In this document: positions 63,138 through 64,000 of the stretch, piece after piece
How the letters are laid out: every line of letters begins with the position of its first letter
Numbering within the stretch: the first letter of the stretch is position 1
Program-made: the position numbers and the translations under genes
Notes under the pieces: generated by a model
The model's input: only the letters and a program-made list of their open reading frames with translations
What the model was told of the DNA's origin: nothing
Database searches by the model: none
NCBI GenBank assembly: GCA_029266425.1
Contig: JAQSWY010000015.1
Coordinates: 62,001 to 126,000 of the forward strand
Origin: Xanthobacteraceae bacterium
Lineage (GTDB): Bacteria; Pseudomonadota; Alphaproteobacteria; Rhizobiales; Xanthobacteraceae
Direction: 5' to 3'
Length of the DNA: 64,000 bases

Positions 63138-63863
63138 ATGGGTCGAGTTGCGTTGGTGACCGGCGGCACCCGTGGTATCGGGGCCGCAGTCGCGACGGCG
63201 CTGAAGGCTGCGGGCTATTCGGTCGCCGTGAACTATGCCGGCAATGAAGAGGCGGCGACGCAATTCACTGCCGGCACTGCCATTCCGGCCTTCAAATGGG
63301 ACGTCTCGGATTTTGCGGCCTGTCACGCGGGGGTCGCGGACGTCGAGGCGAAGCTCGGTCCGGTCGAGGTGCTGGTCAACAATGCCGGCATCACCCGCGA
63401 CGTCATGCTGCACAAGATGACGCCGGAGCAATGGACCGCCGTCATCAACACCAATCTGAACTCGATGTTCAACATGTGCCGGCAGGTGATCGAGGGCATG
63501 CGCGAGCGCAACTTCGGGCGCATTGTCACCGTCTCCTCGATCAACGGCCAGAAAGGCCAGGCTGGGCAGACCAATTATTGCGCCGCCAAGGCCGGCGAGA
63601 TCGGCTTCACCAAGGCCCTGGCGCAGGAGAACGCCAGGAAGGGCATCACGGTGAACACCATCTGCCCCGGCTATATCGCCACCGAAATGGTGAAGGCGAT
63701 GCCGCAGGAGGTGCTCGACAAGCACGTGCTGCCGTTGATCCCCGCCGGCCGGCTCGGTGACCCGGACGAGGTGGCGCGCTGCGTCCTCTTCCTCGCCTCG
63801 GATCAGGCGAGCTTCATCACCGGTTCGACGCTCACCGCCAATGGCGGGCAGTACATGGTGTGA
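63138..63863 (+). CDS. phaB: Acetoacetyl-CoA reductase
   Basis: 241 residues from ATG 63138 behind GGGGGGAAG. Classical SDR: TGGTRGIGAAVATALK, NNAGITRD, catalytic Ser-Tyr-Lys in VSSINGQKGQAGQTNYCAAKAG, and PGYIATEMVKAMP. It reduces acetoacetyl-CoA with NADPH to (R)-3-hydroxybutyryl-CoA. phaC is not in the window. Confidence 0.96.
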   Translation: MGRVALVTGGTRGIGAAVATALKAAGYSVAVNYAGNEEAATQFTAGTAIPAFKWDVSDFAACHAGVADVEAKLGPVEVLVNNAGITRDVMLHKMTPEQWTAVINTNLNSMFNMCRQVIEGMRERNFGRIVTVSSINGQKGQAGQTNYCAAKAGEIGFTKALAQENARKGITVNTICPGYIATEMVKAMPQEVLDKHVLPLIPAGRLGDPDEVARCVLFLASDQASFITGSTLTANGGQYMV

Positions 63864-64000
63864 CGGCGCGTCAAGTCGCCGCTTGAAAGAAGGCATTGCC
63901 GCGTGCGGCGCGGCAGGCCTTCGTATGCGGCATGCCTTCGTGTATGGGGAGCGCTCCACTGCGTCGCGTATCCCCTCCCATGACCCGCTCCTCCGCCACC

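Noticed and set aside
63980..64000. ATG at 63980 as the start of another gene at the right edge
   Set aside because: Only seven codons are visible before the window ends, which is not enough to claim a gene.

Overview
The window is 64 kb of a GC-rich chromosome that reads as an alphaproteobacterium of the order Hyphomicrobiales (Rhizobiales). The evidence is its gene order and content: aroK-aroB-CorC, cobS-cobT beside a J-domain protein and BolA, ffh-rpsP-rimM-trmD-rplS followed by leuC/leuD/leuB, phaA-phaB with phaR divergent, a HemY fragment, and intergenic hairpin repeats typical of the group. A Xanthobacteraceae-like genus (Ancylobacter/Starkeya type) is my guess from overall feel, not a measurement. 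No rRNA, tRNA, CRISPR array, intact insertion sequence or prophage is visible. Most genes are core housekeeping, with accessory islands between them.

Layout. 1-1.6 kb: 3' part of hemY. 1.9-6.9 kb: AAC(3)-like acetyltransferase, cobaltochelatase cobT and cobS, J-domain protein, bolA. 7.2-9.8 kb: aroK-aroB-corC on the minus strand with overlapping ends. 10.1-14.0 kb: a 47-codon membrane peptide, xerD, accA and a lipoprotein L,D-transpeptidase. 14.1-15.7 kb: secreted alpha/beta hydrolase and NTF2-like protein. 15.8-20.0 kb: secA divergent from a parvulin-type isomerase. 20.1-20.4 kb: a wrecked GIY-YIG gene. 20.6-25.5 kb: a six-gene, almost fully overlapping operon (GtrA flippase, FAD oxidoreductase, GtrB-like membrane glycosyltransferase, short epimerase, TIM-barrel isomerase, GT2 glycosyltransferase). 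This is the best candidate here for an undescribed pathway.

25.6-33.7 kb: GNAT, ccmC-ccmD-ccmG (cytochrome c maturation), DUF1178, nitrilase-family hydrolase, grxC, comF, a methyltransferase, an orphan Flp pilin, mutT and argJ. 34.0-37.9 kb: ffh, rpsP, rimM, trmD and rplS (translation and protein targeting). 38.7-43.5 kb: leuC and leuD, separated by three small secreted proteins (two of them Gly/His/Trp/Tyr-rich), a tiny membrane protein and a minimal zincin, then a RidA protein. 43.8-49.9 kb: an RND efflux pump with two adaptor lipoproteins and a divergent TetR regulator with visible operators.

49.9-54.3 kb: a mandelate racemase homologue with an altered catalytic lysine, an RHH protein, a VOC protein, and a Tat-exported small subunit paired with a GMC oxidoreductase. 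54.4-58.5 kb: leuB, a small secreted protein, ispA, mtgA and rpmF. 58.6-60.9 kb: a small membrane protein and a PAS-GGDEF-EAL protein. 61.0-63.9 kb: phaR divergent from phaA-phaB (polyhydroxybutyrate synthesis).

Two dispersed intergenic repeat families run through the window: composite double hairpins of about 80 bp that begin GTCAT and end ATGAC, and palindromes bounded by TAGAGCA/TGCTCTA.
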